Positions 34,474 through 44,860 of a stretch of DNA of 64,000 nucleotides are shown piece by piece; the stretch's first letter is position 1, and every line of letters starts with the position of its first letter. A model generated the notes under the pieces. The model did no database searches, was not told the origin of the DNA, and saw only the letters and a list, made by a program, of their open reading frames with translations. The position numbers and the translations under genes were made by a program. The stretch covers positions 56,091-120,090 of the forward strand of contig CAKAPG010000005.1 in assembly GCA_916715765.1 (NCBI GenBank). Direction: 5' to 3'. This DNA comes from an uncultured Atopobium sp. GTDB taxonomy: Bacteria; Actinomycetota; Coriobacteriia; Coriobacteriales; Atopobiaceae.

Positions 34474-36903
34474 TTACACGTGCCAAATATCTTCCATGTA
34501 CTCCCTGATAGTTCTATCAGCCGAGAAGAAACCAGAGTTTGCAGTATTGTGAAGTGCGCGAGCATTCCAGCTACGACGATCTGCATAGGACTGAGTAAGC
34601 TCTTCCCATACCTTCACATAGGCGTCAAAGTCAATAAGCACCAGGTCAGGATCATTGTTGATCAGCAGATAGTCGCGAATTGACTCAAAGTTGCCAGAGA
34701 GTCGGCTCAACGAACCATCGGTCAGCATATTTACAATGCGAGCCAGCGTTGGGTTCTGGTTAAGCAGGTTTTGTGCAAAGTAGGTGCCGGAAGCATATAC
34801 CTGTTGGACCTCGTCTGCACGGAGACCAAAAATCTTAATGTTCTCTGGTCCTGCAAGCTCAGAGATCTCAATATTTGAACCATCATAGGTACCAAGGGTC
34901 AGAGCCGCATTCATCATAAGCTTCATGTTTGAGGTACCAGAAGCCTCTGCACCAGCAACTGAAATCTGCTCTGAAATATCAGATGCAGCATAGATAAGCT
35001 GTGCATTTGAAACAGCAAAGTTTGGAATAAAGACAACCTTCAGACGACCCTCAATGCGCTCGTCGTTGTTAACCACGTCTGCAACGGAGTGAATAAGTCG
35101 AATGACTTCCTTTGCAAAGGTATAGCTCTGAGCAGCCTTGCCCGAGAAAATAAAGGTTGTTGGAGCTGGCTTATAGCTTGGATCATCAAGCATGCGGTTA
35201 TAGAGATACAAGATCTTAAAGACATTAAGCAGCTGACGCTTATATGCATGGAAGCGTTTTACCTGCGTATCAAAGATGGTATTGGTATCCATCTCAACAC
35301 CGGTTGTCTTCTTGACGTATGCAGCAAGACGCTCTTTTTCTTCTCTCTTTGCAGCGCCCATCTTGTCCAAGAACTCAGCGTCATTCTCAAAGGCGGAAAG
35401 TTTTTTAAGTTCATCAGCATCGTCAAGCCAACCGGTACCAATTGCCTCAGAAATAAGCTTTGCATATGAGGTGTTTGCCTGTGCCAAGAAACGACGGTGG
35501 CAGATGCCGTTAGTCTTGTTATTAAATATTTCTGGACGAAGCTTGTAGAAATCCTTCAAAACACTCTGCTTCAAAATGTTTGTGTGCAGGTCAGAGACAC
35601 CATTGACCGAGTGGCTAAACAGAATAGAGAGGTTAGCCATACGAACGGTGTTATCCCACAACACTGCTGTTGAAGCGAGAAGTTCGGTGTTGCCGTTAGA
35701 GTCAGCAAGCAGCTGCTCCTTATAGCGGCGATCAACCTCATCAATAAACATATACAGGCGAGGAAGCAGCTCACGGAAGGTGTTGATAGGCCACTTCTCA
35801 AGAGCCTCAGGCATAACGGTGTGGTTGGTATAAGAGATTGCGTTTCTCGCGATATCAAATGCCTCGTTAAAGTCAACGCCATGGTCATCGACAAGCAGAC
35901 GCATAAGTTCTGGTCCGCACATTGCTGGGTGCGTATCGTTAGTGTGGATGCAGACGTGATCTGCAAAGTGATCCCAATCCTCACCGTACTTATCCTTATA
36001 AGCACGAAGAATAGTTTGAAGACCAGCGGAAACAAACAGGTACTCCTGCTTTAGACGAAGGATACGTCCGTGCTCACCTGAATCATTTGGATACAGAATG
36101 GTTGAAATTGCCTCAACGTCAGAGCGGAACTTATTAGCACGTGCATAATCGCCGGCGTTAAAAGCATCAAGATCAAAGTCTTCCTCTGCTGGCTCTGCAG
36201 ACCAAAGACGCAGCTTATTTACGGTCTTTGCGCCATAACCAACAATAGGCACATCGTATGGAACAGCTCTTACTACCTGACCGCCCTCTTGCGAGAACCA
36301 GAAGTTGCCATTCTCGTTCTCATGCCTTACAACTGTGCCACCAAAGCGCACTAGTACGCTGGAATCGTCTTTTCTGACTTCCCAAGGATATCCATTTGCC
36401 AGCCAGTTATCGGTACGCTCTACCTGGCGTCCATCCTTAATCTCCTGGCGGAAGAGGCCGTAGCGGTATCTCATGCCATTGCCAAAGCCAGCCATTCCCT
36501 CGTGTGCCATGGAATCCAGGAAGCACGCGGCAAGCCTACCCAGACCACCATTGCCAAGGCCAGGGTCTACCTCCTGAGCAGCAAGCTCCTGAAGAGAGGT
36601 GCCCATCTCTTTAAGACCCTCTGCAACAACGTCGGTGATACCAAGATTGAGCAGGTAATTCTCAAGCAGTGGTCCAAGCAAGAACTCAAGGGAGAAGTAA
36701 TAGACCTGCTTGTTTGCATGAATATAGGAGGTTGACTGAATTTCTCGCGCCTTTTCTGCAATGAGGTGAGCAAGAACGTTATAGCGCTCCTGATCAGTGC
36801 ACTCTCCATAGTATTTACCAAGAATCTTGATGAACTTATCGCGATACTGCTCTTCAAAATCTTGTTTATCGGTAAAAATGTTTTGTCCGTTATTTTCGGC
36901 CAT
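34474..36903 (-). CDS. glgP: Glycogen/starch/alpha-glucan phosphorylase
   Basis: 809 residues from ATG 36903 (AGGGGG upstream). GT35 family with G-N-G-G-L-G-R-L-A-A-C-F and the pyridoxal phosphate lysine in E-A-S-G-T-S-N-M-K-L. It releases glucose 1-phosphate from glycogen. The start lies 14 bases inside the 3' end of glgB, and the gene sits between glgB and glgC in one operon, an arrangement that couples synthesis and breakdown. Confidence 0.95.
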   Translation of the reverse strand: MAENNGQNIFTDKQDFEEQYRDKFIKILGKYYGECTDQERYNVLAHLIAEKAREIQSTSYIHANKQVYYFSLEFLLGPLLENYLLNLGITDVVAEGLKEMGTSLQELAAQEVDPGLGNGGLGRLAACFLDSMAHEGMAGFGNGMRYRYGLFRQEIKDGRQVERTDNWLANGYPWEVRKDDSSVLVRFGGTVVRHENENGNFWFSQEGGQVVRAVPYDVPIVGYGAKTVNKLRLWSAEPAEEDFDLDAFNAGDYARANKFRSDVEAISTILYPNDSGEHGRILRLKQEYLFVSAGLQTILRAYKDKYGEDWDHFADHVCIHTNDTHPAMCGPELMRLLVDDHGVDFNEAFDIARNAISYTNHTVMPEALEKWPINTFRELLPRLYMFIDEVDRRYKEQLLADSNGNTELLASTAVLWDNTVRMANLSILFSHSVNGVSDLHTNILKQSVLKDFYKLRPEIFNNKTNGICHRRFLAQANTSYAKLISEAIGTGWLDDADELKKLSAFENDAEFLDKMGAAKREEKERLAAYVKKTTGVEMDTNTIFDTQVKRFHAYKRQLLNVFKILYLYNRMLDDPSYKPAPTTFIFSGKAAQSYTFAKEVIRLIHSVADVVNNDERIEGRLKVVFIPNFAVSNAQLIYAASDISEQISVAGAEASGTSNMKLMMNAALTLGTYDGSNIEISELAGPENIKIFGLRADEVQQVYASGTYFAQNLLNQNPTLARIVNMLTDGSLSRLSGNFESIRDYLLINNDPDLVLIDFDAYVKVWEELTQSYADRRSWNARALHNTANSGFFSADRTIREYMEDIWHV

Positions 36904-38905
36904 GCTTCCCCCTCTTTGGAAGTTCTTTCTCAAACGCTAAAACAATGCCACCAAGCGGAGGAACAGACAGTTCTACCGAATAATCTCTTCCATTCCATGC
37001 CACTGGCTTGGTGGAAAGCTTCTTAGTATTCACAACACCCGAACCGCCAAATTCTTTTGCATCGGAATTGAATACTTCTTTCCACACACCTGCAGAAGGC
37101 ATGCCCAAACGGAAGTTCTGATGGGTTGCAACATCAAAATTGATGAGAATAACCAGGTCCTCGGAAGGTTTTCTTCCGTGACGAACAAACGAGATGATTG
37201 ATTGCTCATTATTGTCTGCGTCAATCCAATCAAATCCACGGTTGTCGTAGGCATACTGCCAAAGTCCTGGATGGTTCTTATAAAAATGATTAAGAGCCTT
37301 AATAAATGCCTGCTGGTGAGCGTGAGTTGGATACTCCTCAGTCAGGTAATACTCAATGCCCTCGTAGTAGCGCCACTCAATAAACTGCGCAATCTCGTTG
37401 CCCATAAAGTTGAGCTTAGCGCCCGGATGAGTCATCTGATGAAGCGCCAAAGCCCTCATGCCAGCAAACTGTCTCCACCAATCTCCAGGCATGCGCTGAA
37501 TAAGGCTGCACTTACCATGAACAACCTCATCATGACTGAGTGGCAGCACAAAATTCTCATTGAACTGATACATGCTGGAGAAGGTCAGAAGACGGTGGTT
37601 ACCTGGTCTATAAGGGAAATCAGTCTGACAATAGTGCAGCGTATCATTCATCCAGCCCATGTCCCACTTAAGGTTAAAGCCAAGTCCCCCAACCTCGGGA
37701 GGATAGGTAACCAGCGGCCATGCCGTAGACTCTTCTGCAATCATCAAAATATCGGGATGTTCTTTTTGAGCAGTCTCGTTGCAGAGACGCAAGAAAGCGC
37801 TTGCATCCAAATCTTCCTCTGTGCCCTTATGGTTAAAGCGCTTCTGAGAAGGATCATCGATACCAAAATTTAGATACAGCATGCTGCTGACACCATCGAC
37901 ACGAATGCCATCAGCGTGATAGTCCTGCAGCCACATGAGCAGGTTAGAAACAAGGAAGCTTCTAACCTCACCACGAGTAAGATCAAACTTAAGGGTTCCC
38001 CAGTTAGGATGCTCTTTTTCTTCAAAGAGCTTGGTACCATCAAACTCCGCTAGACCATGAGCATCTTTACAGAAGCCTCCTGGGACCCAGTCCAAAATGA
38101 CACCAATACCAGCCTGGTGACAGCAGTCAATAAAGTGTTTGAACTGGGCAGGATTGCCATACCTTGAGGTGGGAGCAAAATAACCCGTTACCTGATAACC
38201 CCAAGATCCATCAAAAGGATGCTCCATAACAGGGAGAAGCTCAATGTGGGTGTAGCCCATATCTTTAACATAGGCTACCAGCTCTTCTGAGAGGTCATCA
38301 TAGGTGTAGAAGGAATCTACGTTGGTGTCAAAATAGTCCTTGGGTTCTTCGGCCTGCTCTACATTCTCTGTATCAGCAGAATCTTCCTCTTGGGCGGTCA
38401 GGTCAGTATGCTGCTTCCAGCTCCCAAGATGAACTTCAAAGATGTTAAGCGGACTATGCAGGAACTTAAGTGTTGCACGCCTTTTCATCCATGCTTCGTC
38501 TTCCCAAACGTACACGTCTGGGTCAAACGTAATAGATGCCGTATGTGGTCTGACCTCCGCATAGGTACCATAGGGGTCAGCCTTAAAAATCTTCTGTCCA
38601 GAAGCGGATACAATCAGGAATTTATACAATACTTCCGAGGTGATTCCTGGAATAAAACCTTCCCAGATTCCGCCGTGTTTTGAACGAGAAAGAACGTTGA
38701 CGGTATCATCCCAATTATTAAAGTCTCCAACAACAGAGACAGAGGCTGCATTGGGGGCCCAAACCGCAAAATGATAACCTTCAACTCCGTCTTCTTGAAC
38801 CGCAGGGTGTGCACCTAATTTCTTGTGGCTCTGGAACCATTTTCCTTGCGCAAACAAGTATGTATCCTGGTCACTCACTGCTAACGATGCATTTAACTCT
38901 GCCAT
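36890..38905 (-). CDS. glgB: 1,4-alpha-glucan branching enzyme
   Basis: 671 residues from ATG 38905 (GGGGGTGAGC upstream). An N-terminal CBM48 domain is followed by a GH13 barrel with G-I-R-V-D-G-V, the E-E-S-T-A-W acid region and the L-S-H-D-E-V-V signature, then a C-terminal all-beta domain. The linker around residue 170 is rich in acidic residues and longer than usual. First gene of the glg operon. Confidence 0.95.
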   Translation of the reverse strand: MAELNASLAVSDQDTYLFAQGKWFQSHKKLGAHPAVQEDGVEGYHFAVWAPNAASVSVVGDFNNWDDTVNVLSRSKHGGIWEGFIPGITSEVLYKFLIVSASGQKIFKADPYGTYAEVRPHTASITFDPDVYVWEDEAWMKRRATLKFLHSPLNIFEVHLGSWKQHTDLTAQEEDSADTENVEQAEEPKDYFDTNVDSFYTYDDLSEELVAYVKDMGYTHIELLPVMEHPFDGSWGYQVTGYFAPTSRYGNPAQFKHFIDCCHQAGIGVILDWVPGGFCKDAHGLAEFDGTKLFEEKEHPNWGTLKFDLTRGEVRSFLVSNLLMWLQDYHADGIRVDGVSSMLYLNFGIDDPSQKRFNHKGTEEDLDASAFLRLCNETAQKEHPDILMIAEESTAWPLVTYPPEVGGLGFNLKWDMGWMNDTLHYCQTDFPYRPGNHRLLTFSSMYQFNENFVLPLSHDEVVHGKCSLIQRMPGDWWRQFAGMRALALHQMTHPGAKLNFMGNEIAQFIEWRYYEGIEYYLTEEYPTHAHQQAFIKALNHFYKNHPGLWQYAYDNRGFDWIDADNNEQSIISFVRHGRKPSEDLVILINFDVATHQNFRLGMPSAGVWKEVFNSDAKEFGGSGVVNTKKLSTKPVAWNGRDYSVELSVPPLGGIVLAFEKELPKRGKHGRK

Positions 38906-39119
38906 GCTCACCCCCGCGCTTATCTATGAAATCTACGAATTTTATAGATTTGTTATCCATAAGTACTCGTAGTTGATAGTTACTAAGATAAACCATTACA
39001 AGGTAAAACACGGTGACAAACAGTCAATATAACTTTCACCGATAAAAAACGACCGTACGCGTTATTTTTGTTTTTACCGATTTTTGTTAATAATAGTGAA
39101 TAAAAATTGCAACTAAGAG
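38906..39119. promoter_or_regulatory. Upstream region of the glg operon
   Basis: AT-rich, no gene seen. A perfect inverted repeat, AATCTA (38930-38935) and TAGATT (38945-38950), 9 bases apart, sits about 25 bases before the glgB start and overlaps a possible minus-strand -10 (TATAAA). It could be an operator. Confidence 0.4.
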
Positions 39120-39151
39120 AAATGGCAGCTTATCTAAATAAACTGCCATTT
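39120..39151 (-). terminator. Hairpin after the glycerol-dehydrogenase-like gene
   Basis: AAATGGCAG and CTGCCATTT form a 9-base-pair stem with a 14-base loop. On the minus strand the 3' arm runs into TTTCTCTT, a moderate terminator signal. Confidence 0.55.
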
Positions 39152-39244
39152 GATACATAAACTTTTTATATAACCGTGAAGCGACTTAAGAAAGCTGGCT
39201 CCTACAAGTCCTCTTCCTAAAGTGATTCTTCAGATTACTTGCAA

Positions 39245-40471
39245 CTACATCTTGCGTGGTACAGCCGTCTCAGCTGAAGGAGCATGTGCAGCAATTACAT
39301 CAAGAGCTGCTGTCTCTTGGTCCTTCTCGCCAGAAGCAACTGCCCTACCGTATGCGTCGGTATCAAAAATTGCCTGGCGGAAGCGATCAGTTGTAAATCC
39401 ATAAGGAGCGCGCCCCCACTCGTTGGTCTTCTGAGCTCGCTCAACAATGATGTCCAGGTCAGCGTCAGCTGATTCTGGAGTAATGTCCAGATCGGCCAAA
39501 GTGGTTGGGAGACCAAGCTTTCTATTAAGCGCCACCTGCTCCTCAAGTGCCTTAAGGTTGCCGTCAAAGGCATAAAGAACGCAGGTACCAAAGGAAACAA
39601 CCTCACCATGAAGGTGTTTCTCGCCACGCTCGCCTAGAGCAGTAAAGGCATTGTAGAAGGCATGAGCGGTTGAGGAATTGAAGTAATACGCCCCACGCTC
39701 AGCACCAATGTTGGTGGTCATGTTAGACACAACACCAGCAGTAATGATGATGTTAAGAACAACGTTTTCAAATGCTTCAGAAACAATACCAGCGCGCTTA
39801 TCTGCCAGTGCCTGCTCTGCATTGTCAAACAGAGGCTCAATGCAGGCACCTGCGGCAAGAGCTCGTCCCATAAGAGGACTGTGGAGCAGCTCAACTTCTC
39901 TGGAAGAAAGTTCAACCTCAGGACCCTTAGAGAAGGCATCGCCAATTCCTGCCCAGAAGTACTCATCAGGACTCTCTGCAATAATCTGCGTATCAATAAA
40001 GGTATGAACGGGCAGCTCAGCAGGAATGAAGTACGTATCTGCAGAACCATCCTCTTTATAGAAAACAGCAATTCTTGTTACAGGAGCGCAGTTAGAAGCA
40101 AGTGTTGGGAAGGTAAAGTATGGTTTGTCCAGAATAGTTGCAATCTCTTTACCCTCATCAATTGCGCGACCACCACCAACAAGGAAGAGCATGTCAGCCG
40201 CAATAACCTCAGGCATTGCTGCAATTCTCTTGGCATTTGCATGCGTAGAGTTGGTGCCGTAAGAAATCCAGGAGGAGATAGAAACCTCAGAACCGGCAAG
40301 TGCTGCCTCAAGCTTTGGACGTGCCTTCTCCATTGCAGTTGGTCCACCAATAACTACAGCATTTTTACCAAATCGCTTAACAATGTGCAGTACCGACTTA
40401 TAAGCATCAACACCAATGGTGTATGAAGGCAGATACTCCGTAAATGTTCCGCGAGATTCCATCTTTTCCAT
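39245..40471 (-). CDS. Iron-containing alcohol dehydrogenase family protein, glycerol-dehydrogenase-like
   Basis: 408 residues from ATG 40471 (GGAGG upstream). The N-terminal NAD domain has the G-G-G-R-A-I-D-E-G-K motif and the F-P-T-L-A-S-N-C-A-P segment; the C-terminal helical domain provides metal ligands, with histidines in the H-L-H-G-E-V-V-S-F-G-T region and D-A-F-S-K-G. This fits GldA-like enzymes that oxidise glycerol or reduce related ketones. Stand-alone transcription unit. The substrate cannot be fixed from sequence. Confidence 0.8.
   Translation of the reverse strand: MEKMESRGTFTEYLPSYTIGVDAYKSVLHIVKRFGKNAVVIGGPTAMEKARPKLEAALAGSEVSISSWISYGTNSTHANAKRIAAMPEVIAADMLFLVGGGRAIDEGKEIATILDKPYFTFPTLASNCAPVTRIAVFYKEDGSADTYFIPAELPVHTFIDTQIIAESPDEYFWAGIGDAFSKGPEVELSSREVELLHSPLMGRALAAGACIEPLFDNAEQALADKRAGIVSEAFENVVLNIIITAGVVSNMTTNIGAERGAYYFNSSTAHAFYNAFTALGERGEKHLHGEVVSFGTCVLYAFDGNLKALEEQVALNRKLGLPTTLADLDITPESADADLDIIVERAQKTNEWGRAPYGFTTDRFRQAIFDTDAYGRAVASGEKDQETAALDVIAAHAPSAETAVPRKM
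39616..39626 (-). repeat. 11-base copy of the TGGCGAGAAAC repeat, inside the glycerol-dehydrogenase-like gene
   Basis: Matches the first 11 bases; encodes G-E-K on the coding strand. Confidence 0.8.
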
Positions 40472-40522
40472 AGCGTCCTCCAAAACCTATCTCAGAAAAG
40501 CGAGAATATAACTTTAACTGAA

Positions 40523-41269
40523 TTAGTTATGTTTTTGCAGCATAAATCCTTGAACGAGCGTTTCCTCTGCCTCTTTATAGGCTGACGAGAAAAACTCTGT
40601 ATCAAGCATTTGATACTGCGGTGAGCTCACACTGTTCTGACGATTCTCCTCTGCAATGCGCTGTATAACCTGAAGTGTTTGCTCAACATCTGAATGCGTA
40701 AACCCATACTGTGGATGAGCCGCGGCAACTGCAAAGAGCTCATCAGATGCTTCTGGTAAACGATTCATTTCAAGCGAACGGCCGTAAATATCAAAATCTG
40801 CTTGCTTACGAATACGTGCATCTTCTCCTGTCGGAATATGATGAGCACGCAAAAATGCCCGTGTATGAGCGTTATACACATGGTCGCAAACAAGGTGGCA
40901 CCAAATGCCCACGATAAGCTCTCTAAGCTGGCGCTGATCTACTAAGCTGCGCTGCTCAGCTGAGCAATAACTCACATTTGGCTGGATGAAGTCAGTCTGT
41001 AGTAGATACTCTGCTGGGTTAAGACCGCCCATAAAATTACGCTGATACCGCTTATAACTTGGAATAGGCAAACTTCCTGGGTATGACTGATGGCTTCGAC
41101 CATACCTCACCTTGTGAGAATAGTCTGGAACCATAAAGCCAATGTGCACGTCAGGAGCAACGTTTCCAAGCAGAAATGCATCAGGATAGTGAATATCTAC
41201 ACCCAAGTAACCGGCTCCTTTCTCAAGGAGCCGGTCAGCATGAGCAATATGTACGTTCCAACTTGGCAC
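40523..41269 (-). CDS. Zinc-dependent phospholipase C-like family protein
   Basis: 248 residues, starting at a GTG at 41269 preceded by AGCAGG; the longer frame upstream lies inside pheT and is not coding. The N-terminus P-S-W-N-V-H-I-A-H-A-D plus G-N-V-A-P-D-V, and later H-L-V-C-D-H and H-T-R-A-F histidine sites, resemble the zinc-dependent phospholipase C fold. There is no signal peptide, so a cytoplasmic metal-dependent hydrolase is more likely than a secreted toxin. It sits 13 bases after pheT and is probably co-transcribed, a link without obvious functional meaning. Confidence 0.65.
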   Translation of the reverse strand: MPSWNVHIAHADRLLEKGAGYLGVDIHYPDAFLLGNVAPDVHIGFMVPDYSHKVRYGRSHQSYPGSLPIPSYKRYQRNFMGGLNPAEYLLQTDFIQPNVSYCSAEQRSLVDQRQLRELIVGIWCHLVCDHVYNAHTRAFLRAHHIPTGEDARIRKQADFDIYGRSLEMNRLPEASDELFAVAAAHPQYGFTHSDVEQTLQVIQRIAEENRQNSVSSPQYQMLDTEFFSSAYKEAEETLVQGFMLQKHN

Positions 41270-41282
41270 TACAATTACCTGC

Positions 41283-43742
41283 TTATCCGCGAATTTCTCC
41301 GCCGGTAGAACGAAGAACCTTCTCCACAAGCTTTGTGTGGGTCTTCTCGACCTCTTCTGAAGTAAGCGTTCTGTCGTCTGCACGATACGTGAGCGAGAAG
41401 GCCATAGACTTCTTGCCCTCACCAACACGCAAAGCATCGCGGTACACGTCAAAGAGTCTGATGTCGCAGAGGAGCTTGCCACCTGCAGATTTCAAGCGCT
41501 GAATCAGTTGCTCTGCAGTAACACTCTCGTCAACAACAAGTGCCAGGTCAATAGAGATACCTGGGTAGGTTGGTGGCTCAACAATAGGAAGATCTTTCTG
41601 GGCTAGGCGCAAAAGTGACGCAACAGAAATCTCAAAGGCAATTACAGGTACCTCAATGTCAAAGTTCTGCAGCGACAGAGGATGGATGTTTCCAACCCAA
41701 CCGATATTCTCGCTACCTGCAAGAATCTCGGCAGCGCGACCAGGCTGAAGCCAACCGTACTGCTCTGGCTCAGCTACACGGAAACGAACCTTAGGGATGC
41801 GAAGTGCCTCAAGCAGACCCTCAACAATACCCTTGGCATCAAAGAAATCGTAGGCTGGATACTTAGCATTCCAAGCGTCATCTGCTGGACGACCAACCAA
41901 TACGCCACAGACATAGCTTGGCTCATCTGGCTGGCTCTTATCCTTATGTCCAAAGAGCACACGGCCCAGCTCATACATGGCAATATTAGAGACACCGTGA
42001 GCAAGGTTGTATGCAATAGAGCGCAGAAGACCTGGAACAATGGAGCGGCGCATCTCGGACTGATCAGCAACAAGTGGGCTAATAACCTTTACCGGAACGC
42101 CTCTTCCCTCTTCACTCATACCAAGCTTAGAAAGGTCATCTGGACTTGCAAACAAATATGACTTTGTCTCGTTGAGGCCAAGGGAGCGCAGCGTACGGCC
42201 AATCTTTCTGATCTGACGCTGATCTTGGGTCAGTCCACCAGCATGGTTTCTTGCTGCTGGAAGTGTCGCCTCAATATCACCTTCGCCCCACAGACGAACA
42301 ATCTCCTCAATAAGGTCAACCTCGCGCGTAAGGTCTGGGCGGTTTGTAGGAGCAACAACGCTCAGCTCTCTGTTTTCTGCTGGAGTGACCTTGCAACCAA
42401 GGCGCATAAGGCGAGAAACCATAAACTCTTCTGGAATTTGAGCACCTGCAAGAGCGCAGACGCGCTCTGGGCGAAGCGTAATAGTTACCGCCTCTTTTAC
42501 CTTTGGATATACATCAACAATACCAGGGCAAACCTCAGCACCACAGCACTCCTCAAAGAGTGCTGCTGCAATATCTGCAACAGATGCGCAACCGTTTGGA
42601 TCTACAAGACGCTCATAGCGAATAGAAGCCTCGCTCATCAAATCAAGGTTTCTGCTGGTACGGCTAATGTGGCCATTATCAAAGACAGCGGATTCCAAAA
42701 GGACATCAACGGTATTCTCGGTAATCTCAGAGTCAAGACCACCCATAACACCAGCAAGTGCAATAGGAGTCTTACCGTTATCTGTGATGACCGTCATATC
42801 AGACGTGAGCTCGCGGTCTTCTCCGTCAAGCGTCACAATGCGCTCACCGTCTTCTGCAGCACGAACCACAATGTGGTACTTGCCATCTTCCTTGGTAAGT
42901 TTTCCGAGGTCAAAAGCATGCAAAGGCTGGCCGGTCAGGTACATCACGTAGTTAGTAACATCAACAACGTTATTGATTGAGCGGCCACCACAAGCCGTAA
43001 CGCGACGAGCAAGCCACTCAGGGCTTGGGTCAATCTTGACGTTACGAACCACGCGAGCGGTGTACCTTGAGCAGAGCTCAGGATCAGCAATAGTAACATC
43101 TACCTGCTCAGATGCATCTGCGCCAGACTCAGACGTAACACGTGGAAGCTCAATGTGGGTGTCAGTGTCATACATTGCAGAAACCTCAACAGCCATACCA
43201 GTCATAGAAAGGCAGTCGGGGCGGTTAGGAGTAATCTCGCAATCAAGAACTACATCAGACATGCCTAGGTAATCCGTAAGAGGTACACCAATTGGAGCAT
43301 CCTCGGGAAGAATCATAATGCCGCTCTGATCATCGCCAAGACCCAGCTCGCGAGAAGAGCAGTTCATGCCGCAAGACTCAACGCCACGCAGCTTGGACTT
43401 TTTAATCTTAAAGTCTCCAGGAAGTACCGCACCGATCATTGCCGTAACAATGTGGTCTCCCTGATTAAAGTTCTGAGCACCGCAAACAATCTGTAGAGGA
43501 ACAGGATTTCCGTTCTTATCTACATTGTTTTTACCCACGTCGACTAGGGTAACGTACATGTGATCAGAATCAGGATGAGGCTCTTTGCTGACAACCTGAG
43601 CAGTAACAACATGGTCAAGATTTGCGCCAACACGCTCTATAGCCTCAACCTCAGTACCGGTGCGCACAAACTCGCGCTCAAGGTCTTTTGGATCCTGAGG
43701 AAGATCAACGAGCGTCTTCAGCCATTCATAAGATACACGCAT
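41283..43742 (-). CDS. pheT: Phenylalanine-tRNA ligase beta subunit
   Basis: 819 residues. Domain order: N-terminal tRNA-binding (EMAP-like) domain with V-C-G-A-Q-N-F, the B3/4 editing domain, B5 domain, the catalytic-like core and the C-terminal anticodon-binding ferredoxin-like domain (F-D-V-Y-R, S-L-T-Y-R). It works as a heterotetramer with PheS. It follows pheS by 30 bases. Confidence 0.95.
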   Translation of the reverse strand: MRVSYEWLKTLVDLPQDPKDLEREFVRTGTEVEAIERVGANLDHVVTAQVVSKEPHPDSDHMYVTLVDVGKNNVDKNGNPVPLQIVCGAQNFNQGDHIVTAMIGAVLPGDFKIKKSKLRGVESCGMNCSSRELGLGDDQSGIMILPEDAPIGVPLTDYLGMSDVVLDCEITPNRPDCLSMTGMAVEVSAMYDTDTHIELPRVTSESGADASEQVDVTIADPELCSRYTARVVRNVKIDPSPEWLARRVTACGGRSINNVVDVTNYVMYLTGQPLHAFDLGKLTKEDGKYHIVVRAAEDGERIVTLDGEDRELTSDMTVITDNGKTPIALAGVMGGLDSEITENTVDVLLESAVFDNGHISRTSRNLDLMSEASIRYERLVDPNGCASVADIAAALFEECCGAEVCPGIVDVYPKVKEAVTITLRPERVCALAGAQIPEEFMVSRLMRLGCKVTPAENRELSVVAPTNRPDLTREVDLIEEIVRLWGEGDIEATLPAARNHAGGLTQDQRQIRKIGRTLRSLGLNETKSYLFASPDDLSKLGMSEEGRGVPVKVISPLVADQSEMRRSIVPGLLRSIAYNLAHGVSNIAMYELGRVLFGHKDKSQPDEPSYVCGVLVGRPADDAWNAKYPAYDFFDAKGIVEGLLEALRIPKVRFRVAEPEQYGWLQPGRAAEILAGSENIGWVGNIHPLSLQNFDIEVPVIAFEISVASLLRLAQKDLPIVEPPTYPGISIDLALVVDESVTAEQLIQRLKSAGGKLLCDIRLFDVYRDALRVGEGKKSMAFSLTYRADDRTLTSEEVEKTHTKLVEKVLRSTGGEIRG

Positions 43743-43772
43743 GTGATTGCCTTTCTAATAAGACGCCGATGA

Positions 43773-44840
43773 TTAGAACTGACGCAGGACTCTCTGGTCA
43801 CCAGAGATGAGCATACGCAGGTCAGGAAGGTCATAACGGAGCGCTGCAACACGCTCAACACCAATGCCAAAGGCAAAGCCTGTGTACTTCTCGGAATCAA
43901 TACCGCAGTACTTGAAGACATTAGGGTCAACCATGCCGCAACCAAGAATCTCAAGCCAGCCCGTGTTCTTGCAGAAACGGCAGCCTTCACCGTGGCACAC
44001 GCCACAAGAAACGTCTACCTCGCAGCTTGGCTCGGTGAATGGGAAGAAGTGAGGACGATAACGGGTAGCGCGGTCCTTACCAAAAATCTCACGAGTAAAG
44101 TGATCAAGGGTGCCCTTGAGGTCACCAAAGGTGATTCCCTCATCAACAACAAGTCCTTCCATCTGCGTAAACTGAGGCAGGTGGTTAGCATCTGCGGTGT
44201 CAGGACGGAATACCGTACCAGGGCAAATCATGTAAATAGGAGGCTCTTTTGTCTCCATGGTGTGTACCTGAACGCCAGAAGTTTGTGTACGAAGAAGCAC
44301 GTCAGACTCGCCCAGTACGTGCGACTCTTTTCCTTCTGGCGCATTATCCACTACGTAGAACGTATCCTTACCAGAACGGCTTGGATGGTCCTCTGGAGCA
44401 TTCAGAGCTGTGAAGTTGTAGTAGGTAGTCTCAACATAAGGGCCTGTCTCAATGGTGTAGCCCATGCTGATAAAGATGTCTTCCATCTCCTCACGCACCT
44501 GCTCAATGAGGTGCTGAGTACCAGGGCTCAGACGACGACCTGGAAGGGTAATATCAGTTGCCTCAGCATTAAGCTGGGCTTCAAGGGCTTCTCGCTTTAA
44601 AGCAAGCTGACGCTCGCGAATAGCGGTCTCAACGTTAGCACGAACGGTGTTGGCAAGTTGACCCATTTGAGGGCGCTGATCTGCGGGAACCTGACCCATC
44701 ATACGCATAATTGCCGTAAGAGAGCCCTTTTTACCCATTGATGCAACGCGTACCTTCTCAAGCGCTTCAAGGTTTGTCGCCTTAGCAATTCCCTCAAGTA
44801 CCTGCTCGCGAATTGCCGAGAGTTCCTCAGACATTCCCAT
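43773..44840 (-). CDS. pheS: Phenylalanine-tRNA ligase alpha subunit
   Basis: 355 residues. An N-terminal coiled-coil arm binds tRNA, then the class II synthetase core with motif 2 (F-R-P-D-T-A-D-A-N-H) and motif 3 (G-F-A-F-G-I-G-V-E-R). A C-x-V-C-x(4)-C-x-x-C cysteine cluster is present near residue 285. Transcription is predicted to be controlled by the T-box upstream. Confidence 0.95.
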   Translation of the reverse strand: MGMSEELSAIREQVLEGIAKATNLEALEKVRVASMGKKGSLTAIMRMMGQVPADQRPQMGQLANTVRANVETAIRERQLALKREALEAQLNAEATDITLPGRRLSPGTQHLIEQVREEMEDIFISMGYTIETGPYVETTYYNFTALNAPEDHPSRSGKDTFYVVDNAPEGKESHVLGESDVLLRTQTSGVQVHTMETKEPPIYMICPGTVFRPDTADANHLPQFTQMEGLVVDEGITFGDLKGTLDHFTREIFGKDRATRYRPHFFPFTEPSCEVDVSCGVCHGEGCRFCKNTGWLEILGCGMVDPNVFKYCGIDSEKYTGFAFGIGVERVAALRYDLPDLRMLISGDQRVLRQF

Positions 44841-44860
44841 GTAATTACCCTTTCAATAGA

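Noticed and set aside
41270..41482. Extended N-terminus of the zinc-phospholipase-like protein
   Set aside because: It is out of frame inside pheT and arginine/serine-rich; the GTG at 41269 begins at the family N-terminus.
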